Shown in pieces: positions 23,200 to 34,800 of a stretch of DNA of 43,074 nt. The notes under the pieces were generated by a model that did no database searches, was not told the DNA's origin, and saw nothing but the letters and a program-made list of their open reading frames with translations. Position numbers and translations under genes: made by a program. Numbering within the stretch: position 1 is the stretch's first letter; every line of letters starts with the position of its first letter. The stretch lies in NCBI GenBank assembly GCA_905221605.1, contig CAJNDS010000780.1, positions 856,659-899,732 on the forward strand, given 5' to 3'. The stretch comes from Symbiodinium natans (taxonomy: Eukaryota > Sar > Dinophyceae > Suessiales > Symbiodiniaceae).

Positions 23200-23365
23200 T
23201 ATATTTCTTCCGTGCAGAGGCGCTTGTGACGAGAGCTGGCCCCGGCTTGCAAAGGTTCACGCAGTTCCCCTGAGAATGCAGAGCTTGAATGGAAGAGAAC
23301 GTCTGGCAAGCGTCGCGCGTTCCTTCTCTCCACCCTAGACCTGTGTGTTCAGGCAGCAAGAGACA
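23200..23365. repeat. Direct repeat, copy 2 (pairs with 21410-21598)
   Basis: This is the second copy of the 21.4 kb segment in the same orientation. A plus-strand frame crossing its left edge includes a hydrophobic run (RLYMFVSCVVLVLCGYAIFL), but the other copy does not preserve it, which argues against coding. Confidence 0.7.
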
Positions 23366-26300
23366 TGCACGTGTTGCCTTGGTGTCGCTTCAAGAACTTT
23401 GCCAGACAGAGATGCACAGCTGGTCCGGGTGCATGCTCATTTGTGGTGGACCTTCCTCTTTGCAGAGTCTGAGTCCCCAACCTGGTCCCGCAGGTAGAGC
23501 AAATCTCACTTACAGAGTTCCCATGAATGTCTGCTGTGGATGCTTTGCAATGAGCTCAAGCCTTGAACCGCGGCACAATGTGTCACAGATGTGTGGCCTG
23601 CCTCTCCCGAGCGACGGGTCTCAAGGTCCAGGGGCTCTGTGCGAGTACTGACGGCAGTTCCTCTCTGACATGCATCATCGCCTCCCGACCGAAGTCTTAG
23701 CGACTTCTTCTGGATCACAGCAGACACGGGCAGGGGGGGGGAGTGGGGAATAAAATCGGAAGTCGTAACATCGATTCAATGGGTTGGCTTCAATCCTAGC
23801 ACAGTGCAAAAGCGCCTGCATGGGAACAGCCCTAAGCCCCGCTCTCTATGCCTCTTGATGGTTCTTGCGCTTTGGTGACTCAGTGTCTGGGAATATCATG
23901 CCGGCAACCGCTCTTCGCAAGATCTGCAACGACGAGCGCCGTGTTCAAACCTTGCTTTAGCACAGCAGCGATTCTCTGCAGGAACCGAAGCTGTTGTGGC
24001 TTTCATCTTGGAATGCTAGCGGGGTGGTTCTGTGGGGAGTCGACTTCCCCGCTTGCTGCAGCTGCTACAACTAGCAGCTCGACTCGCTCGACAGACTCGA
24101 CAGGCCCCGGAGGCCGTGCGAATCGTGTGATTACTGTGATTCTAGCCTTGGGCCCCCATAGTCGCAGCAGTGTCAATGGGGCTTTGTTTTGCAAAGTGGT
24201 CCACAAAGTGGCGCTGATTGTCACCAACAGGGCCTGTGCACCATGGCCATCCCGGCTCGTCCAGTCAAAAGGAGCTGGCTTTTCTTTGACCAGGTTCTGT
24301 CTTAAGGCCGTCTCAACTGTCGCATTAGTCTCAGGATCCATTGTGGACCAGTTCCAACGGTGCAGAATCTCTCCTTTCCGTCTACCCTATCACGGGTTTT
24401 TCCGCAGTTCGTTTTGGAGGTGCCTCTGACAGTTCCTGCTTAGAACCTCGGCATCACCTTGTCCCCTCAGCTGCCAAATCCATTCGCCAAGGCACCCCAG
24501 CGACTCCCACATCTTGTGTTCGTAGGCTCTCCAGCTCGCGGTTTCTTAAAGCTGTGTTTCCTCAAAGGGATGGACTACCAACTTCTCCCACGGCAGCACG
24601 AAACGGCCGAATCATTCTTGCGGAGGCCTTGCAGCAGTGGGGTGTCGAGAGACTGCAACCCAGGACGCTCGGCTTTGGCTTTGGGGCATTTGGATGAAAG
24701 GTCTGCGGGTGGGGGTCACAAAGCCAGCAGGCAGTGGGACAGCTGCTCAAGATCTTTGCGTGCGAAGCTCACTTGAGGCTTTGAGGTGGCCAACCCACGC
24801 AAGCCCCGTGATCTTGAGGGTTTAGGCTTCATTCTTGCGAACAGACTCAGCTTTGTAGTCTCTTTGCGCATGCGATTGTGCTCGGGGACGGAGGGGACTG
24901 CGTGAAATGAGCGCCAGACTCCTGCGCGTCCCTCGCATTTGACTGGGCTGTGGCCTCTCACGATCTCTCACTTCATGCGAAACTACGGAACGCTCTTTCA
25001 GATGAGCCCAATGCAAGCAGAGGATGTGAGAAGACTCACCTAAGCCTAAAGTGTAGGGTATAAAGTTGAGGGTTCTGAAGCCAATGGTGGCAGGGTCTTT
25101 TCTGAATAGGCAAACCCTGGAGGTGTCTTCAGACCTCTCTTTGCGAGGAGGGGCCTCGCCGCTCGGTCATAACTTGGTGGACTCACTGCTACTGGCCGGA
25201 TCTTTGGGTGGACCTCTGAAGCGTCCGTGCCTGATTCTTGGGCTCTCCTGAAGGTGTTCAACGGGGGCCTTCTTTGCAAGCTTCCATGTCAGGTGCCGGT
25301 CTGCATATCTATTGAATCATTTTGGTGTCTCGGAAGTGTTTTGGGGGGGCTTAGCACAGCCCCCTTGAGCATGTGAATCGGCTTTCCAAGCTGCTCGCCG
25401 GCGTCCGAGGCCCTGCAGTTTCGGGCTTGAGGTTCCTTACCGTGGCTCCTGATGATGGCTTGCTCACGGCTCAGTACGGTTTCAGCTCAACGCCCACACG
25501 AGCCAAGCTGGAGCTTTCCCAAGGTTTTTCTCAGCCTCACGGATCCCGAAACATGGAGGCAAAAGGCTTTTGCTTGAGCTCCGACAGCATCCGACAGCTC
25601 TGCTCCACCCCTTCGTATGTGGCGAGGCTGGGCCTTTAGGTGTTTTGGGAAAGGGATGAGCCTGACAAAGGGCCGAGACGAAGTTTTACCATCCAGTTTC
25701 CTTGCGAAGCTCTTAGACCCCGTCAAAGCCCTTGATCCGAGCGACACACCCCTCCTTGCCGTGCAGGGCCAAAGATGCGGACCACATACGCAACCATATT
25801 TGTATCGTTTGCGGGCTTAGCATTTCAACAGGCATCCTCAAATTCGCTATCAGCATCTGCGTCAGCATCCCATGACCTGCGAAGTTCCCGCAGTTGCACA
25901 TTGCTCCTTTCCAAACTTCGACAAGGTTATGCCAAAGGCCCAAAAGCCCGAAACTGCCTGAGCCCATAAAAAACCGGCTCCTCTAACCCTACAGCCATAG
26001 CACTCCTGACCTTTCGACCTTTTGAAACAGCGCGAGGTCGGAAAATGCCGCTCTTGCTTCGGAATTCTCTTTTGACAGAGCGAAGGTTCATCAGCTCGCA
26101 CACGCGATGTCGTTGTTTCCACAATGCAAGATCACAGAGTCTGTGAGTACTCGGAGTTGATGTCCAGTCGTTCAGGTCCGCTTGAAAAGGCGACGGACAA
26201 AGAACCTCTGGAGAAGATGTTCTAGTTCTTCTCGTTTCTCTGGAAGCAACATCCTGCGAGTACTGCTTTGAAGCTTCGGGTCTGAAGGCATTGAACTCAA

Positions 26301-27256
26301 ACTGACAAACCATTGTCCTCCAAAGCATCGTAAGCAGCTGGGCCCCCTCAAAGAAATCTCCAGGATTTTTGCGGTTGTCCTGAAGTAGTCAGCACTATGT
26401 TTTCTCATTGCCACTACCACGACCGACCACCACACCACTACTACAGTACTACTACCACTTCCATCGTTCCCAATACATACTGCCTAATGCTTGCTCCCTA
26501 TCTGTTACTATTTACTACCGTGTTTGTTAGTCTACTACAATACCTTACAGAATATTGAACTATTTTTTAAATCCTGTTGACGATGACTACTACTCTTACA
26601 CTGCTACTGCTAAGCTGAACCACAAGAGCGAAGCCTCGTTGTCGGAAGCCGTGGACCTGCCTGGTCTCAGTCAAGCCCTGGAACTGCCCTGCATATGTTG
26701 TGCAGGTAGGCCACGCGGAGATTTCGCGTGTCCTTTGTTGAGTCTACGGTCAAGGGGGTCTTGTTGGCCAATCTAGATATCTTGAACTTCTAGGATTTCC
26801 AACATGGTGTGGAGATTGTGGCACGGTGAAGGAATGCCCCCACTAGTACATGGTTTAAGGGATCCAGCGGCCTTGGTTTAAAAGCAGCTGAGTCAACCCC
26901 AAACCCCAAATCTTGATTCCGCCAATGTTCAAGAATATTGTATATGTCTCATGAAAAGATGTTGATACGAAAAGGACTTAGCACCAAGTTCTGCCCCCAT
27001 CCAGTTGAGCTGTACCTGCTTCGTGGCTGTGAGCCACGACTGTCCAGCCGAGATCAAGAACCAGAGCGTTTGCAAAGAGGTTAGGTGGGTGCTGCAGAAG
27101 ATCTTGAGACGTCTTGTATACTTCTGTTTACTTCCAATTTCCAAAGGGTTGAATGTTCGCATGGGCTTTGAATTTTCAACAGGTCATAGTTCACAGCTTG
27201 GTTTCTTTCCCCGTAAGCGATCCTGGGTGCAAGCGAGCTGCTCTCCCGCGCTTGCC

Positions 27257-28813
27257 ATGTCGAAGAAGAGCAAGCGAAGCACGCAGAGCTTTATGGAGAA
27301 GAGGGCGGCCGAGTATGGTTTCAAGCACCTGGATAATCAAGATGAGGACGGAGGGAATACAAAGGGCGGAAGAACCGAATGGCCAGAGATTGTTTTATCG
27401 TCCAAGATGGGTAGGTATACTGGTCACAACAGATATGGGTGAGCTTAAGCTGGTTTCCATGGTGTTGAGATCAGGTTGGCTCCCATACCTTTCTATTGGG
27501 GGTTGTTACAAAAACTGTAGATGCCACTTTGCCGTTATTGATTGCAGCGAAACCGCCAAGCCACGGGTTGATATCCTTCGGTGGGGTTTAGGGTTTTGGG
27601 TTTAGGGTTTAGGGTTACAAGTTGTGCTTGTTGAAAGTGCAACAGAGATGCGGGCTTGATAGATCCTGAGACTTGAAGCCATACATAAACAAAGCCCGAG
27701 GCCTCCAATATTCGCAACCAGTTCTTAGCCCTTCTTGTCGCGAAAATACCTTTGGAGAACTATGGTTGTTCCGCTAAAGACCTTAATGACAATGGGTGTT
27801 GGGGTCACAGACATTACCAGAAGATCTTCCATCAACCGAGTTGCCAGGCGGATCGCATGGATCTGATGTTGGAACAGGCCATGAAACAGGGCAAGGAAGG
27901 TTGTCCTCATCAGCAGCTACCTTCATTGTATAGCCACCTGGCTTTGTGATGGGAACCAATCACCGCTAGCCAGGCTACGTAGTTAATCTACATACACTTG
28001 TTAAACACGACATTCAATTTACGGTGACAATAATCAGTGTCCCTTGCAAGCAATCATTTTAGCACCTTGTTATGGAGTTGCGGTTGACTCTGCAGTTCCC
28101 TCGAATGGAGTCAGTAGTTTACATCAACCATGTGGGCTTCGATGATTTGCGTCATCCTCAGTGAGTTCAATGTGCTGTCAAGCAAGGCGAAACAAGCAGT
28201 TCAAGATACGAGTGAAAATTAGCAACGCTAGCTGGCTAGGTTTAACAACAGAGTCTTCACGAAAAAGCCTCAAGAACCACCAGAAGAACGATATGAACAA
28301 CAACAAAAAATCTGCCATCAGCCGCATCTGGCTTTGCTTTGTCAAAGATCTGCGTTTGAGGCTACTTCTACGAGCAGCATCGTTGGCCACCTTTAGCAGC
28401 GAGCAGTGTCTTGCTGCTCCTCTTTCTGAGCATCTACTTCTTTGACCGGCCACTGGGCGTTCAGACGGCGGAGATAGAACAATTTGCCAGCAACAACCAC
28501 AAAGCTTAATTTAGATGATGTTGTCCTGTTCTCTCACCACACCCACGAATAGTATCTTTTCATTGAAGAAGGCCGGTCATATCACAACAAGCTATATTGT
28601 TGTATCCTGCAACAAAGCAATCCAAGCCAATGGCTTTTCTTTCCGAAGCCCCCAACAAAACCAACCCTAAACCCTAAACCCTAAACCCTAAACCCCCTGT
28701 GGGGAGTGACCGGGGGCTGACCGGGAGGTATTGGCGCCGGCTGCAGAAGCAGCGGGCCGAGCGTTCGGCTGTGATCACCTCCGCCGAGTCGTTGCTCGGA
28801 GTCGCAGGAGCCG
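27257..28813 (+). CDS. ABCG gene, N-terminal exons 1-3 with hydrophobic segment
   Basis: Exon 1 starts at ATG 27257 ([20 protein letters not shown]) and ends at G|GTAGGT. The frame is open upstream, so a start further 5' or a trans-splice site before 27257 is not excluded. Exon 2 (28361-28503) reads [20 protein letters not shown], then [12 protein letters not shown]: an aromatic stretch followed by a hydrophobic helix. Exon 3 (28747-28813) reads [20 protein letters not shown] before a GTGAGT donor. Phases agree at every junction and run into the first cassette exon at 30797. An N-terminal hydrophobic helix ahead of the cassette is not usual in compact ABCG half-transporters. No family is recognised for this part on its own. 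Confidence 0.6.
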
Positions 28814-31800
28814 GTGAGTGTAGCGGTTTCCGAATCTGCCATACAAAGAAGAAAGCCATGAGAAGAAGGGCCTTAGGGGCTGCTAGGATTGCTTTGGCTT
28901 GATCACGAAAGCTAGCCTCTGAGGGCCGTGAGGGGTCCAGCTGGGGTGGGTGCAAATTGGGGGGGCGTCCCCACCTGGCTTCGGTGTCCAAGCCACAGGT
29001 TTTTTAGAGGTGTCCAAGGTGCATTGGCCTGCATGGACTCTCGGGGCGCTTAGGCGAAGCGCCCCCGAAGGCCCAGGATCAAAATACTGCCCTACAATAC
29101 CCTTTCTAAGGGCAGCGTCGAAACCACGTTGCTGCATCTCCCAGCACAGCATCGAAACCTTGAACGGGTGAGCTAAATGCTAGTGCTGCGAATGCATCTC
29201 CAGCAGCAGCGTGGAAACCGTGCACGGGTGAGTTTCATGCTCGGGGGATTCTCTGGTAATAGTCTGCGGTTGGGCACTCCAAGGACTAATCTGCAATTTC
29301 TGCAAGGTTGGGCACTCCAGCGATTCTTTGAAGATACTCTGGGTTGCACTCCAGGACCTTTCTGGGCAACCTCGGGATTTTCCGTAAAGCTAGTGCAGTT
29401 GCTCGAGAAGCCACAGGAGAAAGGATTGACTTGCAGTTGACTACCCAATCGGCTGGTCTACTCCTCGCGCAAGCATCGCCGGAGAATCCCCAGCCAGAGC
29501 AAACCCTAAACCCAAAACCCTAAACCCCAGAGAACCCCTGGGCGCCCAGAAGTCGACATGCAACCCCGTGTATCCCCAAAAACTTCGTGGAGTGCCCAGC
29601 CCCCGAGACCATCCCCAAAGAATGCTTGGAATGCCCCCAAGAACGTCCCCAGAGACTCCCTGCACCCAGAGAGTATCCCCCACAGAACCCTGGAGCGCCC
29701 AGCCCCGAGTGCATTTGTTGAGAGAATTTCTGGGGGCTTTCGAATGTGAATCTCGAACTATGAGAGACCTTGCATTCAGCGTCATCGCGCTGCACGGAAT
29801 GCAGCAACAAAGCCCGCCAGGGAACTGCCTCAACAAAAACTTATTATGGACAAGTAGGAAGCTCTTTAGAACACTTGTGGGGGACGGCCGGCACGAGGGA
29901 TAGTCATAGTTTGGGTTCCTGCGCACTCCAGGGATGCTGCGGGGATACTCTGGGTGGGGCATTCCAAGAATTTTTCGAGATGCTCCGGGGTTGGGCGGGG
30001 AGCTTGAGTGGCAGGGCTAGGTCTCGTTCCCGCGGTCTCCTGCGCAGCGCCTCTGCCAGTCTTGTCACGCGCCGGCATTTTTGCTTTGTGCGCCGCCCTC
30101 AGAAGTAGAACTGATGCACAGCGCTGGGGAGGCTACACTAATGAAAACTTGAAAGATGCCCACTCCTGGAGTGGCATGAGTCGTTATGATCGTACTGTTT
30201 TGTATACCCTTGGGCTTCAGAAGGAGACTTGGTGATTGGGCATTAAACGTAGTAGATTTCTATACCCTAGAGAGGTTACACCGTACAATTCAGACGTACA
30301 TTGCTTATTTATAGCCACATATTGGCTTATCAACACCATCAACTTACCGTGTTTCTGACCGTTTGAGCGTCGAGGTTCGGAGTCTCGATCGCCAAACGCT
30401 TCCTGCCGTCGGTGGCGGTGGATGCCTATCATTTTCGAGGGATGAGCAGATGCTCCAGCGGCAAAGAGCTGGGAGTTGGAACCTGCTGGGTGATGTTTGA
30501 GTGCTTTTTGGCTTCTTTTCTAATTCTAGGGTCTTTTCTAGGGTCGTCTATGGTTTGGCGAACTTTGGGTGGTTTGTTCGGCCTTACAAACAATACTTGT
30601 TGTGGGTTATTCATCATCAAACCTTGCTTCGCAAAAAATTCCGACAGACAAACACGCTATACGTAAAAACGAGGGAAGCTGAGGGACCAGTGGGCCGATG
30701 GGTTTCTGTGTCTTTGCTACGAGGTGAGTCGAAAGGCTTTAAGTTTGCTCCCAAGCTGGGTTTCTTCCCAGATTCAAAACTGCGCTGGCCACGAAGGAAA
30801 GCAAGTTCCCGTGTCCATCAAGTTCAATGAGCTAGGCCAGCAACATGGGCCATGGAAATACTTGGGGAAGCCATCCTGGGTCCATGCGTTAAGCAGCCCA
30901 GCTGCGCAACGTTTGTGATGATCACTACCACGCCACCACTTCTAGAACCGCCGGCGCTGCCACTGTACATACTTTTCAAGCAGACGCGCACACACAGATA
31001 TTAGCAAAAAACCAAATATACATATATATATATATATATACATACATACACACATACACACATACACACATACACACATACACACATACACACACATATA
31101 TGTATATGTTTATATTTACTCATTTTCCTATTTAATTGATTCTTTAGCTTTTTTATGAACTAGACATGCCTGCAGCGCCCTCAATCAGTGCACTCCTTAG
31201 CTTCGCAAGAGCGATGCAAGACCGGCAGGCTTGCGCCTCGTCGATGGACGTTCAGTGCTGGAAGGTGTGAGCGGCACCTTTTTGCCAGGCCGCCGCTCGG
31301 AAGGGAAAAGGTGCCTGGTCGCTGCCTGGTTTTTTCCATGGTGTGTTGATCCTAGTGGTAGTGCGTAGTTTTCGCGGTTTTTTGTCTTAAGTCAAAATAT
31401 GTTCTCTTATGCAAGACGTCGCCTAAGACCGACCCGAGAAAATATGGAAATGCCTTGACCGAATTGCGCCACCTCGGCGCTAAGGAATGGTGGCCATCAT
31501 GGGACCCTCGGGTGCGGGGAAGACCACCTTTATGAACGTGCTCTCCGGTAAGGCCGAACCGTGGCATGGACCGAGCTTCAAGGTGATGCATTCTCACACA
31601 TACAAGTGTAGATGAAAGTGCATACGTATAGGTGTCTATAGAATGTGCTTATGATTGTGTTCTTTTTTTATCTATATTGATATGTATATCGTCTTGCCTA
31701 GAAGCAAAAATTATCTACAGTCATAGAACATTGTTGAGGTCCCACTTACAAGCCAGCACCAATCCCATGATATGCTTTGAGGTGTGTAAAATCGATGCTG

Positions 31801-34800
31801 CGTGAATCATTAGCAGCCCCTGGCAAGATCATATTTGTACGTAGCCGATTTGTAATCAGCCCCCTTCATTGCAGTGCTTTCTCCATCCAGGCCACCTATG
31901 GCCAGATGACGGGCCAAGTGGCCTTCAATGATGGCACCTCTTCTGGGCAAGTACTGGATCCTGACCCAGATGAGGCTGATGAGATATGTACGTATAGTAG
32001 AAGCCGAAAAGTCGGAAACTCAATAGCCTCAATCCCTAAGAGTAAAGTACAGGGAATCCCAGTGCTATGTGTCCTTAAAAAGGTTTCCAACTTTTGGGGT
32101 TTACTGTAGAACATTCAGAAGACCTTGCGCTCCTAAATTCCAAGTGTCCAATGTGTTGAAATTCTAAACAACACGTGTAACATCTTCAAGCACTTTGGGG
32201 AGGAAGAGTCCATGTCACGCAGTGAAACCCAACGAGCGAACAAAGCTCGCAACTGCAGCGGAAAGCTTGGCCGAGCCCAGGTGAATTGGATTTGCTCACC
32301 ATGAAGCAAGGCATGGGCTTTGTCCCGCAGGACGACATCGTCCATGAGCAACTCACCGTGAGCAACTCGGACCCAGCGACCAGAAGGAAGAAACGCTTGG
32401 AATGCCTGGTTTTGCTGAAGACGTGTTTCTACTGTTTTTTTGCCCTACTAAAGAAATGGCCCCTGTCGTTGGTAGCAATGAATGCGAGAACGTCTTCCGA
32501 GCTTGTATGGTTTTCTGTTGGATTGGTTTACATGTGGATGTTACTGGTCATGTCCGTTCGAGAATTTCGGCAGTGGTCCCCCTTTGACAATCTCTCGTAG
32601 CAGTGTGGCCAATACATTTGTAGGCGAGTGAAACTGCTGGCTAAGACGCACGTTTCGAACAGTTTCTGCTTGTTCACACTCTCGGATCTTGCAAATCATG
32701 AAGGTGGAAGTGTTTGACCCAAAAGCGTTGCCGAGCGTTTTTCTTCAAGCTGAGCCAATGGTATTTGTGGTTCAACAAGCCACACTGTTTGGAGGTTGTT
32801 GGCTTACCCCCTTGCCGGAACTGCAATGCAGAATAGGGACTTCGGAAGTGTACAGGCCGACACCATCCTTTGAGATCCTTTGTTCGTGAGTCGTGAGCTT
32901 TGTACACATTTCTGCACCTCAAACAAGTCACATCCTCTTTCAGAAGCATTCATGAGCCCATGTAGAATTATGCCCATAACCATTCCGATCAGGGGAGAAC
33001 ATCTTCTTCTCGGCGAAGCTCAGAAACCCTTACAACGTTCCGGATGCCTTGCTGGAAGAGGTGGTCGAAGACGTCTTGAATGCCACTTGGCCAATGCCTT
33101 GCTGGGAGTTGCGGGGGTTCTTGGGCTTCCAATGTTATTGTGGGTGCAGAATTTCTAGATCTAGAGTTGGTGGGACATAAAAAAGCGCAAGGGAAGCCCC
33201 ACCCTGATTTTGCCTTGACAAAAGGTGATGCTGATGAGCCCTTTAGTAGAACCCAATTTTCCTCCCAAAGGCCTTCAGCAGGGTTTAGGCCTGTCAGCCT
33301 TTTGGACTCCGGACAGGTGATGCAGATGACCCACATCCAAGGAAGTGTGGTTGGTGGTGTAGAGGAGAGATGTACTGCATTGTAGTGCTGCTGTGGTGTG
33401 ATGAGTTCTCCAAGGCAGGCAACACAGTAAACCTTGTAGCTCTTGGAACCCAACATGCGCCAACAAAAGCACCATGATCCAAGACCCGGTGGACTGGTAG
33501 GAGCGCGGCATCAGCGGGGGCCAACGGAAGAGGGTGAACATCGGCTTAGAGTTGGCTGCGAGGCCGACGGTGCTCTACTTAGACGAGCCCACAAGTGGTT
33601 TGGATAGCACCTCCTCCTTACAGGTCATCAACTCACTAAGCAGCTTGGCTCGATGGCAGAAAACATGTTGCAAAGGAAGGACAAGATAGTAGATGAATAA
33701 TATGAGCAGTCTAAAGTCTCATTTTTTGGATGTTCTCTCCACAAAACATTCCTATCACAATGAAACCCGGATGAAAACAGCAGACCTACCCGCGTGCATT
33801 GAGCACATCTTCATTTTTCACTCAGGCAAAATGGCCAGATTGGACATGACCATTGCCATGGCAACTCGGACTGTCCTTTGGGTCATGGGCATTGGAAGAT
33901 GATGGACCGGCACGTAACTTCAATTCATGACGCTGAGAACAAGTTAACTGGGGAATGCTTGGGCAGGTCTCGTTGACTGAGGTCATTCATCAGCCACGTT
34001 ATCCACTCTTCAGCTTGTTCGACGACGTGTTGTTGTTGGGCCCTGGTGGTCGCACTGCTTCTCGACGGCTTGTAAGATGAGATCGGTTGGCGCCAGGCCC
34101 CTTTCAGAAGAAGGTGATTCTCACATTGTGGCTTTTCATGAACCTGCCAGCCACTTTTGAGAATGGCAACTTCTCACTTAACTAATCTGTCTGTTTGAAA
34201 TCGCCCGAGCAAGACTATTTATTAGGCTCACTTGTCCCTCAAGAGGCCAGATTGCCAGACTAGAGAGAAGTCAGCCCAGTAGGAGACAACAAGTCTTTCT
34301 GTCAATTGAAAGTGCAGATTTTGTTTGGTTTTGCCTGTGTTTCCGGTCTTTGAGCCTAAGTACCCTGAAGTGATGAACGATCGCTATGCATTAGAAACTG
34401 TACTGGTAGGTATTGGGGTCCCCCGAGCGACATGAGCGGCATGAGGTCTACTTGGGACCTTCCTTGGGCGCCAAGTCATACTTCACAACCTTAGGTTCCT
34501 TGGCCGCCCGTGAGATGCTCTGAGCCTGTGATCCGTGCTGCTCTCTGACACGAGTTTTGTAGTGTGGACACTAGCTCTTTTGCTTCTCTGCCCTGTCATT
34601 CTCGTCTTCTTCGCTTTGTCACTGCCTTTGCGAGGGACCCTCTACAGTCTAAGCCCTTTTCCCACTAGTACTTGCGGCCCCTAAGGCAGCTAGTTTTTAA
34701 AGTCTGTGTATGTCTGCAGCACGGCGAGAGCTCGCACGCCTTGAGATTCTGCCATCACAACCTTAGGGTTTGAGATGCCGGACTCCGAGATGCTTGGCTG

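Larger units (their letters stand above)
19882..27256. other. No firmly supported gene; weak open frames
   Basis: The best of several weak candidates are a plus-strand frame at 22100-22320 (GCRTRAEEEMSKGKLIAAAS), a complete 112-codon minus-strand frame at 24341-24003 (start MDPETNATVETALRQNL), a plus-strand frame ending near 24697 (NGRIILAEALQQWGVERLQP) and a minus-strand frame at 26328-25927. None has a domain I recognise or a matched pair of splice sites. AC-rich low-complexity sequence lies at about 26410-26550. I see no RNA gene. Confidence 0.35.

Noticed and set aside
24003-24341. Complete 112-codon minus-strand open frame as a gene
   Set aside because: It has a protein-like start but overlaps a long plus-strand frame and has no recognised domain or partner exons; kept only as a weak candidate.
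34057-34071. GTAAGA donor at 34072 for the exon ending GPGGRT
   Set aside because: It would add ASRRL before the conserved VYLGP stretch; the GC donor at 34057 gives the family sequence exactly.
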